Shown: positions 6,123 to 6,640 of the stretch, in pieces
How the letters are laid out: every line of letters starts with the position of its first letter
Position numbering within the stretch: position 1 is the stretch's first letter
Assembly (NCBI GenBank): GCA_003232595.1
Contig: QIIJ01000215.1
Coordinates: 1 to 6,640 of the forward strand
DNA: 6,640 bases
Source of the DNA: Aurantimonadaceae bacterium
GTDB lineage: Bacteria; Pseudomonadota; Alphaproteobacteria; Rhizobiales; Rhizobiaceae
Reading direction: 5' to 3'
The notes under the pieces: generated by a model
Told to the model about the DNA's origin: nothing
Seen by the model: only the letters and a program-made list of their open reading frames with translations
The model's database searches: none
Translations under genes and position numbers: made by a program

Positions 6123-6640
6123 ATGAACAAGTTTAGCAAAAATGATATCAATAAAGTTGTTCTGGCCTATTCCGGCGGGCTGGACACATCGATCATTTTA
6201 AAATGGCTGCAAGAGGAATATGAGGCCGAGGTGGTGACCTTTACAGCCGATCTTGGGCAGGGTGAAGAACTGGAGTCGGCGCGCCGCAAGGCTGAATTGC
6301 TTGGAATTAAGGAAATATATATCGATGATCTGCGGGAAGAGTTTATTGCTGATTTTGTCTTCCCGATGTTTCGTGCCAATGCGGTTTATGAGGGAACCTA
6401 TCTGCTTGGTACATCGATTGCCCGCCCGCTGATTTCGAAGCGCCTTATTGAAATTGCCCGCGAGACCGGTGCAGATGCGATTGCTCATGGTGCGACCGGC
6501 AAGGGTAACGACCAGATACGCTTCGAACTGGCGGCCTATGCGCTCAATCCGGAAATCAAGATCATCGCGCCTTGGCGGGACTGGGACTTCAAATCGCGTA
6601 CCGACCTGCTCGAATTCGCTGAAAAGCACCAGATTCAGGT
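6123..6640 (+). CDS. argG: Argininosuccinate synthase, N-terminal 172 residues (3' end outside window)
   Basis: Cytoplasmic enzyme that joins citrulline and aspartate with ATP to give argininosuccinate, the substrate of ArgH. The frame opens at ATG 6123 and stays open to the right edge; the full protein should have about 400 residues. Visible motifs: the pyrophosphatase-type P-loop AYSGGLDTS (residues 15-23); TADLGQGEE (41-49); YEGTYLLGTSIARPLI (89-104), the citrulline/aspartate-site region; and AHGATGKGNDQIRFE (121-135), the second family signature. Then IIAPWRDWDFKSRTDLLE. All fit an alphaproteobacterial ArgG. The ribosome site is weak (GAAAG about 6 bases upstream). The 101-base gap after the PAP2 stop holds no convincing promoter that I can name but is long enough for one. 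The gene is certain; its end is unseen. Confidence 0.98.
   Translation, partial: MNKFSKNDINKVVLAYSGGLDTSIILKWLQEEYEAEVVTFTADLGQGEELESARRKAELLGIKEIYIDDLREEFIADFVFPMFRANAVYEGTYLLGTSIARPLISKRLIEIARETGADAIAHGATGKGNDQIRFELAAYALNPEIKIIAPWRDWDFKSRTDLLEFAEKHQIQ

Overview
The window looks like ordinary chromosome from an alphaproteobacterium, most likely of the Hyphomicrobiales (Rhizobiales). The ArgH, LysA and ArgG sequences read like those of that group. The order argH - small lipoprotein - lysA - large DUF4175/TIGR02302 membrane protein is, from what I know of the group, a familiar alphaproteobacterial arrangement. G+C is a little above one half in the lines I counted. I cannot name a genus.

Layout: every supported gene is on the + strand. 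Positions 1-837 hold the last 278 codons of argH (argininosuccinate lyase). At 951-1148 is a 65-residue lipoprotein of the LptM (YifL) type. lysA (diaminopimelate decarboxylase) is complete at 1182-2450. From 2552 to 5152 is an 866-residue DUF4175/TIGR02302 protein with three N-terminal membrane segments, a predicted periplasmic part, a glutamine-rich coiled-coil/low-complexity stretch and a conserved C-terminus. From 5178 to 6021 is a PAP2-family (LpxE-like) lipid phosphatase gene split by a frameshift near 5785-5800. argG (argininosuccinate synthase) starts at 6123 and runs off the right edge after 172 codons. It was found by direct translation.

The two outer genes encode consecutive arginine steps: ArgG makes argininosuccinate and ArgH splits it. 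Between them lie lysA, whose substrate is also a peptidoglycan precursor, and three envelope proteins (lipoprotein, DUF4175 protein, PAP2 phosphatase). Gaps between genes are short (25-113 bases) and I see no convincing intrinsic terminator, so much of the block may be co-transcribed. argG has a 101-base upstream gap that could carry its own promoter.

No stretch above 300 bases lacks a gene. I saw no RNA gene, CRISPR array, insertion sequence or attachment site. I do not see a clearly new system. The points most worth checking are the broken PAP2 gene with its Glu-for-His change in motif 2, the functionally unassigned DUF4175 protein, and two inverted repeats at the PAP2 3' end upstream of argG.
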